From contig JBGTCY010000131.1 of NCBI GenBank assembly GCA_041748615.1, positions 1-14,583 of the forward strand: a stretch of DNA of 14,583 nt. Direction: 5' to 3'. Both the position numbers and the translations under genes were made by a program. The notes beneath the pieces were generated by a model. It was not told the origin of the DNA. It was given only the letters and a program-made list of their open reading frames with translations, and searched no databases. The DNA is from JBGTCY01 sp041748615. GTDB lineage: Bacteria > Bacteroidota > Bacteroidia > Chitinophagales > CAIOSU01. The number at the start of each line of letters is the position of its first letter. The first letter of the stretch is position 1. Shown here piece by piece: positions 8,800 to 14,572 of the stretch.

Positions 8800-9195
8800 A
8801 TGAAGAATAATGCGATGCAATTAAATGACAATGTCTGGGACAAATACTGCATGGAGAGCGGGATAAATTGTACGGGTATAATAGAAGAAGCTGAATTGCC
8901 AATAAATATTCAACATCTGAAGCAGGTAGTAACGGACAGTATCTCTATGCCAAATGATTCTTTATCTTACCGTTGGTGGATGAGGCGGGCTGTATTTCAC
9001 ACTCTGCTTGAAAATGATTCGATTTCGCAAGCTGACAGTTTGCTGAATTATTTTATGCATGATTATATTGCACCCCCTCTGGTGCAAGCGTCCGCTCCGT
9101 ACCAACATTGTTTAAGCGTCCGCTTCCATCATTTATTCATAGCTGTACCCTCGCGCATAGCCCAAGTTTGCGTCCTTGCCTTTTGCGCTGGATAA
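8800..9195 (+). pseudogene. Truncated third copy of the beta-helix protein C-terminal module
   Basis: The frame opens MKNNAMQLNDNVWDKYC and follows the helical module through RWWMRRA to MHDYIA. It then leaves homology at nt 9071, where copy A continues with QNVELK. The remaining ~40 codons read through unrelated repeat sequence and are not meaningful protein. There is no signal peptide and no sorting domain, so this is a remnant. The spacer in front of it (8732-8819) is nearly the same as the spacer at 5986-6073. Bases up to 8856 match copy B at diagnostic sites, and bases from 8892 to 9071 match copy A with a single difference at 8991. The fragment is therefore mosaic. Confidence 0.8.
9086..9127. 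repeat. Pair of palindromes AAGCGTCCGCT(T) 28 bp apart
   Basis: AAGCGTCCGCTCC at 9086-9098 recurs as AAGCGTCCGCTTCC at 9114-9127. The second is a perfect AAGCG/CGCTT palindrome with a 2-nt centre. It sits just after the point where the third module copy breaks off and may be the end of a dispersed element. Confidence 0.5.
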
Positions 9196-9226
9196 CTTGT
9201 GCTGACTCCCGCCACTACGGGATAAG

Positions 9227-9248
9227 TTTTTAACTTACCCGTTAAAAA
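9227..9248. repeat. AT-rich hairpin TTTTTAAC/GTTAAAAA
   Basis: A perfect 8-bp inverted repeat with the 6-nt loop TTACCC. It lies inside the repeat island and is followed at 9275-9290 by a smaller CCTCC/GGAGG stem. A role in ending transcription is possible but there is no classical U tract after a GC-rich stem. Confidence 0.45.
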
Positions 9249-9377
9249 TTCAACATGCGCACAAACAGTCATGCCCTCCTTCCCCGGAGGTAAGACACCA
9301 CAATCGCGCAACGCTACCAATCAAAGCAAGGCACAGACGTACAGAGCAAGCGCCATTTCATTCTTCAAGGGACGGAG

Positions 9378-9405
9378 GACGAGGGGCGGGTGACGAGGGA
9401 CGGGC
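9378..9405. repeat. 14-bp tandem repeat pair GACGAGGGRCGGGY
   Basis: GACGAGGGGCGGGT is followed directly by GACGAGGGACGGGC, a 12 of 14 match. It belongs to the composite repeat island. Confidence 0.6.
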
Positions 9406-9411
9406 TGAGCA

Positions 9412-9475
9412 GTCATCCTGAGCTTGTCGAAGGAAGGCGCGGGCAAACGCCACTCTTCGATGAACTCAGAGTGAC
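9412..9475. repeat. Long imperfect hairpin, CCTGAGCTTGTCGAAG-type dispersed repeat
   Basis: The arms at 9412-9432 and 9455-9475 are 21 nt each. They match at 16 positions and three of the five remaining pairs are G-T wobbles, with a 22-nt loop. The core CCTGAGCTTGTCGAAG is, from memory, a frequent dispersed repeat in environmental bacterial genomes. I could not confirm copy number here. Confidence 0.6.
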
Positions 9476-9513
9476 CCGTGCTCCAAGCATTCGCCTCAAT
9501 GCTTGCGCGAGCA

Positions 9514-9541
9514 CCGTTGACTGTGGACTGTTGACCGTGGA
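9514..9541 (-). repeat. Four intergenic heptamers CYGTKGA, inverse of the linker repeats
   Basis: The units CCGTTGA, CTGTGGA, CTGTTGA and CCGTGGA are, on the minus strand, the same TCMACRG family as in the two propeller linkers. This shows that the coding linkers are part of a dispersed repeat family. Confidence 0.7.
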
Positions 9542-9757
9542 CAATCACCCCATCATCGCGCGGGCATCAAAAAAAGTTACTTGGTTTGCATGAAGGAATA
9601 AATTAAATTGCTGGTAGTGTCTTTTTAACTACACAACAATTTTTCACCGTAGGGTATTTTTTTGTTGTAATCTCAGATTATTGAAATAAATTTCCAAGCG
9701 GATATTTTTTTTATTTTCAAGGTTTGCTGATTGTAGTTGAAATGACTAATCTTGACT

Positions 9758-9823
9758 GATTATCGAACAGTTGCAGGGGTTGAGGCAATTAAAAAGAGCA
9801 TTTTTTAGAACTGTCCGATATTC
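9758..9823. promoter_or_regulatory. Inverted repeat upstream of the H1-like gene
   Basis: The arm GATTATCGAACAGTT (9758-9772) pairs with AACTGTCCGATATTC (9809-9823) at 13 of 15 positions, around 36 nt of spacer that includes a T run. It ends about 58 nt before the GTG start. It could be an operator pair or an RNA stem; no family was recognised. Confidence 0.35.
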
Positions 9824-9881
9824 CAAAGCAGAACTTTTCAAAGACTTTTATATTTTAGTTACGTAATAAACCCTTCAAGCC

Positions 9882-10556
9882 GTGGCGAAACAAAAAGCAA
9901 AAAGTTCTGGTAAAAAAACTGCCGCAACGAAAACGCAGCCGAAAAAAAAACCGGCTGAGAAAAAAACTGCTGTCAAAGCGGTGAAAAAAACTGAAGTAAA
10001 AAAACCGGTAACAAAGAAAAATGTTACGGCTAAAAAGGAACCAAAAAAGAAAATCGTAAAGGAAATATCATTAAATCATAAAAGTAAAAAATCAGCAGCG
10101 CAAGTGAGTAAAAAAATCGAAACTAAAAAACAAAAGGAAAACAATCCGGCACCGGTCAGTAAACCGGCACCACCAGCGCCCAGCATACCGGGTGTTAAAA
10201 AACGCATGCTTATCAGCTATGAAAAACTGCCCGCAGATGTGATGGACGAAATCCGGAATAAATATCCCTACGGCTACAATCATGACCTGAAAGAAGTGAA
10301 AGGAATTGACAACAAAAAACTGCACGTGCTTCAAATTGAATTGCCGGACGCCATCTACTTGGTAAAAGTTGATTTGAAGAAACCCATCAAAATGGAAGTG
10401 GAGGAGGAAGAAGATATTTTCACTCCCGAAGAAGATTTCGGAGGCGGTGATGACGCTTTCCCGGATGAAGATATTGAAGCGATTGATGAAGAGGAAACAG
10501 AAAAGAAACCCCGGAAAGCCAAGAAAGAAGAAGATGAGGACGATGATGAGGATTGA
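9882..10556 (+). CDS. Histone-H1-like basic protein with acidic C-terminal tail
   Basis: The 224-residue protein has three parts. Residues 1-100 are a Lys/Ala/Thr/Val/Pro-rich disordered head with KKP, KKT and AVKAVKK runs, like bacterial H1-type chromatin proteins. Residues 105-170 look like a small folded core (YEKLPADVMDEIRNKYPYGY, then a beta-rich LHVLQIELPDAIYLVKVDL). Residues 173-224 are a very acidic tail interrupted by KKPRKAKK. The GTG start is forced: an in-frame stop lies at 9867-9869 and no internal Met occurs before residue 109, which would delete the basic head. Binding of DNA by the head is inferred from composition. I recall similar core-plus-acidic-tail proteins of unknown function in Bacteroidota but cannot name a family. 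The tRNA-Thr follows 18 nt after the stop with no terminator between, so read-through into the tRNA is likely. Confidence 0.8.
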   Translation: MAKQKAKSSGKKTAATKTQPKKKPAEKKTAVKAVKKTEVKKPVTKKNVTAKKEPKKKIVKEISLNHKSKKSAAQVSKKIETKKQKENNPAPVSKPAPPAPSIPGVKKRMLISYEKLPADVMDEIRNKYPYGYNHDLKEVKGIDNKKLHVLQIELPDAIYLVKVDLKKPIKMEVEEEEDIFTPEEDFGGGDDAFPDEDIEAIDEEETEKKPRKAKKEEDEDDDED

Positions 10557-10574
10557 TATTGTTCTCAACTGAAC

Positions 10575-10647
10575 GCCTCCTTAGCTCAGTTGGTAGAGCA
10601 ATTGATTCGTAATCAATAGGTCGGGGGTTCAAGTCCCCTGGGAGGCT
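10575..10647 (+). tRNA. tRNA-Thr (anticodon CGT)
   Basis: The cloverleaf fits at 73 nt. The acceptor stem is GCCTCCT/GGGAGGC with one T-G pair, the D arm is GCTC...GAGC, and the anticodon stem is ATTGA/TCAAT with loop TTCGTAA. The T arm is GGGGG TTCAAGT CCCCT, with a T discriminator. Anticodon CGT reads ACG threonine codons. CCA is not encoded, since the next bases are CAA. A terminator follows at once. Confidence 0.95.
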
Positions 10648-10654
10648 CAAAGAA

Positions 10655-10693
10655 AAAGGCAGCGCTGATTTTTTCAGGCTGCCTTTCTTTTTT
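10655..10693 (+). terminator. Intrinsic terminator behind the H1-like gene and tRNA
   Basis: A perfect 9-bp stem AAAGGCAGC/GCTGCCTTT is extended by an inner CTGA/TCAG stem and followed by CTTTTTT. It ends the + strand transcript before the convergent gene. Confidence 0.85.
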
Positions 10694-10768
10694 CAGGCGC
10701 ATTTTTAAAATTATATCCCATAAGTATCTTGGTGGAAATTGAAATTACAAAACACAAAAAGCAAATCA

Positions 10769-10867
10769 TTTGCCACGAAGACACGATGGCACAAAGAAAA
10801 CACAAAGTTTAAGTAAGGGGTAATCAATTCTTAGTGAAACTTTGTGACCTTGAGTCTTAGTGGCAAA
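10769..10867. repeat. Dispersed inverted-repeat element between convergent genes
   Basis: The left arm starts TTTGCCACGAAGACACGATG and runs to CACAAAGTTT (10769-10810). The right arm runs from AAACTTTGTG to TTAGTGGCAAA (about 10837-10867). Reverse-complementing the right arm gives TTTGCCACTAAGAC...CACAAAGTTT, a clear imperfect match. From memory, the GCCACGAAG...CACAAAG text is a common dispersed repeat in environmental genomes. It lies 9 nt beyond the stop of the minus-strand gene and may act as its transcription end. Confidence 0.65.
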
Positions 10868-10875
10868 ATCACCCT

Positions 10876-13800
10876 CTATTGCAAAATGATTTTTTTCATC
10901 ACCACTTCTTTTCCTGTTTCGAGTCTCAGGAAATAAATGCCGCCCGGCTGACCGGTAAGGTCAAGGCTGGTTTTCAACTCTTTCACTCCTTCCTCAATAT
11001 TTCTTCTCATCAATTGCTGTCCTTGAAGATTGTAAATCAGCAGTTGACTGTTGGGTAAAGTTTTTCCCGTGAGTTCAATATTCACCAATCCGGTTGTCGG
11101 GTTCGGATAAATTTTTACTTCGGGCGCTTCCGGCAATTCAATGCCAACACACGCATCTACTGTAGTAGAGACTGAAATATCATTGCTGCATCCGCCCTGC
11201 GTGTAGATATAAAAAATCTGGTGAGTTCCAATACCCGCGGCAGAGGGATTAAAGGTATTTCCTGAAATTCCGGTTCCGACCAACTGACCTCCGGGAGGAA
11301 TCAGCCCCAAAGTCACCTGTCCGACATACGCGCAATACAACGGGTCTAATCCTACAATGCTAAGGGAAGGATTGGCATTCACCGTCACTTGCGAGGTAGC
11401 GATATTGGTGCATCCGTTGAAATCGGTATAGGTATAATTAATGTTGTAGGGACCTCCCGGACCGGCAGAGGCGGGGTTAAACGCGTTGGCGATTAATCCC
11501 GGACCGCTGAAAAAACCTCCGGAAGGTGTTCCGGAAAGAATGGCGACTCCCGCATCTTCACAATAATCCGGACTCAACCCGGTGATGCTGACATTCGGTA
11601 AAGCATGAACCGTTGTTGACACACTCTGAGAAGCGCTGCATCCGCTGCCGCTGGTGTAAGTGTAATTGATTTGATGCGTTCCAGGACCTGCCGCAGCCGG
11701 GTTGAACGTGTTTCCGCTGATACCCGGACCTGATAGTACGCCTCCGGTTGGAGTTCCGTTCACCGATACGATGTTATTGCTGACACAATATTTTACCCCC
11801 AATCCGGTAATCGAAACAATAGGCTGACTGACGACATTCACGGTTTGGTTGACAGTTGAGGTGTTTTGACAGCCGATGGTATCCGTAAAAGTATAAGTAA
11901 TCACATAAGGTCCGCCAACACCGGCAATCGCTGGATTAAATGTATTTCCCACCACACCGGTTCCGCTGAAAGTACCTCCTGCGGGCGCTGCCAAGAGGTT
12001 GATGGGAGGTCCGTTCAGACAAAATGTGCTCGGGTTAATCGTGAACAAAACAACCGGTTGGTCATTGACGATTGTAGTTTGTGTTTGAGCCGCAGAACAT
12101 CCGTTGGAAGAAGTGTAGGTGTAGGTAATCGTATGCGAACCCACTCCGGCTAAGAAAGGAACAAAAGTATTGCTGCTGATACCGTTTCCATTAAATGTTC
12201 CGCCTGAAGGAGAGCCGCTCAACGGATTGCCGGGAAGGGTGATGCAATAGTCGGGATTCAGCCCGGTGAAACTGACGGTTGGCGGTTGAAGCACCTGAAC
12301 TGTTGCCGTATCCGCGCTGGTGCAGCCAATCGGAGTTGAGTAAGTATAAACAACTTGATGTGTTCCGACACCGGAAATAGCAGGATTAAATGTATTTCCC
12401 GAAACAACTGCTCCGCTGAAAGTTCCGCCCGATGGTGTTCCGGAAAGTATTGCCGGGTTTGCATCCAAGCAGTAAGTAGCGGACAACCCGCCTAAAGTGA
12501 CAACCGGGTATGCCTGCACGTCCACCGAGCCATACACCGGAATTGACCAGCCGCAACATTCTGTTCTTGTCCTGAAACGGACGTGATAAACTCCGACAGC
12601 GGGGGGGGTATAGCTCCCCGGATTTTGATTGGCATAAGCCTGAACTTCAATCCATGCGTTGTTGAAAATTTTCCATTCATAAGTAGCAGCGGAGTTTGAA
12701 GTACCCAATGAGATGTTGTTTCCGACACAAATCGCTGCGGGAATTGCATTGAATGAAGGTGCCGGTCTGTCAAATCCTACGGTAAGAAATCCCTGGTAAT
12801 TATTACTGCCGATACCCATGTTTTTATTACCGGTAGTGGTAAAATAAATGAGCGCGTTGTTTGAACTATTGTTAAATGAAGAAGTGGACGCGGTGAGGTC
12901 ATTGATAAATGCCGCTCCCGTTCCGGAAAAATTCCAACTGCCGCTAGTTTTTAAAATATTGATTTCAGAATTGGTACATGCGTTTCTGTTATCCGTGATA
13001 AATGCGAACAGAGGAGGGTTCACGGGAAGCGTTCCCGACTGACCAACGACCGCGCCTGCATATTGAATCAAAGCTGAACTTAATCCATTCGCGCCATCGC
13101 GACCTCTTCCTCCGCCACCACCGCCACCGCCTTGTCCGCCTGTGCCGCCTGTTTTTCCTCCGCAACGTGAATGAAACCCGCCTCCGTTTCCAAATGAACC
13201 GGCACTGCCCGGTTGCCCGTTAGCGCCTGTGCCACCGGTGCCAGCGCTGCCGGCAAATAATGAGCAATCTCTCACTGAACCCTGTCCGCCTCCGAAGGCA
13301 TAAATCGAAAATGAACCGCCACCGCCAAAGCCACCGCCTCCACCCTGACCGCCACCGCCACCTGCACCGCCATTTCCTCCTAAAGCATTTCCGCTTCCAC
13401 AACTGCAAAGGCAACACGTGCCAATAGCTCCACCGCTTCCACCACCACCACCACCGCCACCAAATCCATTATTCCCATTGATTTGGTCATTCGGAACAAA
13501 ATAGACAGTTTGATTGGTGTTTGATGCAGGTCTGTCTCCCAGATTGTAACTTGAACCGGTGACTCCACCAACTCCATTATTTCCGTTTCTACCATTATTT
13601 CCAGTAGCGTCACAACCGAAAATATTACAACTGCCATTTCCAACACCCGGTCCACCGGTTCCTCCGGAAGCTCCGCCATTCCCCTGACTACCGTTTCCAC
13701 CTGAACCGGAACCTCCGCCACAACCGGAAGATTGTCCACTGCCACCTCCACCACTTCCGCCACCACCGGCAGTACCCGTGCCAACGGCAGTAACTCCATT

Positions 13801-14355
13801 AGTTCCATTGGTTCCGTTTCCGGTGTTAATCACACACCGGTTGATGGTATAGTTATTACAGTTTTCAACGTGAACGCCATAAACCGAATGTCCGCGATTA
13901 CTGGTGGTGCCGGAAGTGGAAGAAACATTAATTGTTAAATCTTGCAGCGTCCAGTCATTCACTCCGGTTGCTTTGATGCCGATGGTGTGACCTACGGTTA
14001 CTCCGCTCACGGTATTCGTCTGAAACGAGCCCACGTTTAAGGTGGTGGCGGCATCACTTCTTTTCACCCAAATATTATTCGCGTCAATCCGATAACCTCC
14101 GTCAATTTTCACATTGCTTGCAGGAATGGAAATGACGCTGTTAATGTTGTAAACGCCTTCGAGCAACCTTAAATGAACACGACTGCCGGTCACCAGCGTC
14201 AATCCGTGTTGCAGGTTGGTAGGGGCGTTAAAATTTCCCAGGTTATTCGGAACGCCCGGAGCAACATAGATAATGTCGCAAGGTTGTTGTGCGGATAACT
14301 GAAAAAGCAGGGTAAACAGGAAGAGACCGAAAAATAAAAAATATTTTTTCATCAT
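10876..14355 (-). CDS. T9SS-sorted protein: glycine-rich beta-helix plus six Ig-like repeats
   Basis: The 1159-residue protein begins with the signal peptide MMKKYFLFFGLFLFTLLFQL and a cleavage site near SAQQ. Residues 25-178 form the start of a pectate-lyase-like beta-helix (NVKIDGGYRI, WTLQDLTINV, GVHVENCNNYTINRCVI). A Gly/Ser/Asn-rich insertion with Cys clusters (CCLCSC at 314) spans about 178-438. A PKD/Ig-like domain lies at about 531-615. Six tandem ~75-residue repeats follow at 616-1068, each with a YC/FC near the start, GG(T/V/F)(F/L)SG, a (N)TFNP-like motif, YTYT and a late GC. The tail at 1079-1159 opens KIYPNP and ends as a type A sorting domain. The predicted location is the cell surface or secreted; a structural or adhesive role is inferred and no catalytic motif was seen. 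It stands alone with its own promoter. A C8 tract lies at 12601-12608. ATG 14353 was chosen; the adjacent second Met is an alternative. Confidence 0.88.
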   Translation of the reverse strand: MMKKYFLFFGLFLFTLLFQLSAQQPCDIIYVAPGVPNNLGNFNAPTNLQHGLTLVTGSRVHLRLLEGVYNINSVISIPASNVKIDGGYRIDANNIWVKRSDAATTLNVGSFQTNTVSGVTVGHTIGIKATGVNDWTLQDLTINVSSTSGTTSNRGHSVYGVHVENCNNYTINRCVINTGNGTNGTNGVTAVGTGTAGGGGSGGGGSGQSSGCGGGSGSGGNGSQGNGGASGGTGGPGVGNGSCNIFGCDATGNNGRNGNNGVGGVTGSSYNLGDRPASNTNQTVYFVPNDQINGNNGFGGGGGGGGSGGAIGTCCLCSCGSGNALGGNGGAGGGGGQGGGGGFGGGGSFSIYAFGGGQGSVRDCSLFAGSAGTGGTGANGQPGSAGSFGNGGGFHSRCGGKTGGTGGQGGGGGGGGRGRDGANGLSSALIQYAGAVVGQSGTLPVNPPLFAFITDNRNACTNSEINILKTSGSWNFSGTGAAFINDLTASTSSFNNSSNNALIYFTTTGNKNMGIGSNNYQGFLTVGFDRPAPSFNAIPAAICVGNNISLGTSNSAATYEWKIFNNAWIEVQAYANQNPGSYTPPAVGVYHVRFRTRTECCGWSIPVYGSVDVQAYPVVTLGGLSATYCLDANPAILSGTPSGGTFSGAVVSGNTFNPAISGVGTHQVVYTYSTPIGCTSADTATVQVLQPPTVSFTGLNPDYCITLPGNPLSGSPSGGTFNGNGISSNTFVPFLAGVGSHTITYTYTSSNGCSAAQTQTTIVNDQPVVLFTINPSTFCLNGPPINLLAAPAGGTFSGTGVVGNTFNPAIAGVGGPYVITYTFTDTIGCQNTSTVNQTVNVVSQPIVSITGLGVKYCVSNNIVSVNGTPTGGVLSGPGISGNTFNPAAAGPGTHQINYTYTSGSGCSASQSVSTTVHALPNVSITGLSPDYCEDAGVAILSGTPSGGFFSGPGLIANAFNPASAGPGGPYNINYTYTDFNGCTNIATSQVTVNANPSLSIVGLDPLYCAYVGQVTLGLIPPGGQLVGTGISGNTFNPSAAGIGTHQIFYIYTQGGCSNDISVSTTVDACVGIELPEAPEVKIYPNPTTGLVNIELTGKTLPNSQLLIYNLQGQQLMRRNIEEGVKELKTSLDLTGQPGGIYFLRLETGKEVVMKKIILQ
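11152..12510 (-). repeat. Six tandem Ig-like protein repeats within the minus-strand gene
   Basis: The repeats start near residues 616, 690, 765, 842, 918 and 994 and are 74-77 residues long. The consensus is GLxPxYC...LSGTPSGGTFSGxG(I)SGNTFNPAxAGxGTHxIxYTYTxxxGC. All six keep one Cys early and one late, compatible with a disulfide in each repeat. Confidence 0.85.
12601..12608 (-). repeat. C8 homopolymer inside the minus-strand gene
   Basis: On the coding strand the tract reads ACCCCCCCCGC within the codons for YTPPAV (near residue 584). Loss or gain of one base would remove all six repeats and the sorting domain from the product. Confidence 0.75.
13042..13824 (-). repeat. Glycine-rich low-complexity region (about 260 residues)
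   Basis: Residues 178-438 hold runs such as GGGGSGGGGSG, GFGGGGGGGGSGG and GGTGGQGGGGGGGG. Between them lie short beta-helix-like islands (TVYFVPND, SFSIYAFGGGQGSVRDCSLF) and at least nine Cys. The insert appears to extend loops of the beta-helix. Confidence 0.75.
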
Positions 14356-14374
14356 GATTGGGGGTTATTGCTCC

Positions 14375-14407
14375 CAAATTTACACCATATAAGGGGAAAA
14401 CCGCAAT
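14375..14407 (-). promoter_or_regulatory. Bacteroidota-type promoter of the minus-strand T9SS gene
   Basis: On the minus strand, TAAATTTG (14375-14382) matches the -7 consensus TAnnTTTG exactly. ATTG, 21 nt upstream (14404-14407), matches three of four bases of the -33 TTTG box. The start codon lies about 20 nt downstream, so the leader is very short. Confidence 0.6.
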
Positions 14408-14440
14408 TACTTTATAGAAAAAAATGTGATGCCCGTTTTG

Positions 14441-14534
14441 TAAGGGCAGTTCAAAAAATTGCCAATTTCCCTTCTCTTTTGGAGAAGGTAGGGATGAGGC
14501 AATCAAAAAGATTGAATTTTTAGAGATGCCCTTA
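14441..14534. mobile_element. MITE-like element with ~20-nt terminal inverted repeats
   Basis: The ends read TAAGGGCAGTTCAAAAAATT (14441-14460) and AATTTTTAGAGATGCCCTTA (14515-14534), pairing at 17 of 20 positions. Inside are a second IR, ATTGCC/GGCAAT (14458-14503), and a central hairpin, CCTTCTC TTTTG GAGAAGG (14470-14488). If the true ends are AGGGCA/TGCCCT, the element is flanked by TA on both sides, as in TA-targeting transposons. No transposase is present. The element type is inferred from structure. Confidence 0.55.
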
Positions 14535-14535
14535 T

Positions 14536-14572
14536 AAAAAAAACGGGGAAACGACTTTTCATCGTTTCCCCG
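14536..14572 (-). terminator. Intrinsic terminator of a minus-strand transcript from beyond the right edge
   Basis: A perfect 11-bp stem CGGGGAAACGA/TCGTTTCCCCG with a 7-nt loop (14544-14572) is flanked by A8 at 14536-14543. Read on the minus strand this is a GC-rich hairpin followed by U8. It must end a gene lying to the right of the window. Confidence 0.85.

Larger units (their letters stand above)
3325..9071 (+). repeat. Tandem segmental duplication, two full ~2.75-kb units plus a truncated third
   Basis: Unit A is 3325-6073, unit B 6074-8819 and unit C 8820-9071. Each full unit holds the 3' module of the beta-helix gene, a complete propeller gene and a ~88-bp spacer. The A-to-B offset is 2749 bp through the module and 2746 bp through the propeller C-terminus, so the net difference is one codon. 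The B-to-C offset is 2746. Identity is uneven: low in the propeller, high in the propeller 3' third and spacer, and mixed in the module. The A unit is fused in frame to its beta-helix, while B and C begin at the spacer junction. Confidence 0.85.
9072..9881. other. Gene-free repeat island and AT-rich leader
   Basis: No frame here has a plausible start, composition or recognisable product; short frames only translate repeats (for example STVDCGLLTVD-type text). The part at 9072-9545 is GC-richer and consists of palindromes, a 14-bp tandem pair, a long hairpin, a small stem (CAAGCAT/ATGCTTG, 9484-9505) and heptamers. The part at 9550-9881 is AT-rich and leads to the H1-like gene. A TATATTTT at 9849-9856 resembles the TAnnTTTG element, but no matching TTTG box was found upstream of it. 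Confidence 0.7.

Noticed and set aside
3325..9071. Diversity-generating retroelement (template/variable repeat)
   Set aside because: No reverse transcriptase is present, and the differences among copies are mixed substitutions, not confined to adenines.
9072..9195. C-terminal extension of the third module frame (PPLVQASAP... tail)
   Set aside because: It is read-through past the homology break into repeat DNA, with no match to the module in the other two copies.
9072..9600. CRISPR array or small proteins in the repeat island
   Set aside because: The repeats are of different kinds, without regular spacers or cas genes. Short frames simply translate palindromes and heptamers and lack plausible starts.
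10575..10647. tRNA-Thr as an integration (att) site
   Set aside because: No direct repeat of the tRNA 3' end and no integrase is seen in the window.
13380..13938. Long frames opposite and beside the glycine-rich region
   Set aside because: They are shadows of GC-rich Gly codons (Val/Glu-rich or Ser/Thr-rich translations) with no independent support.
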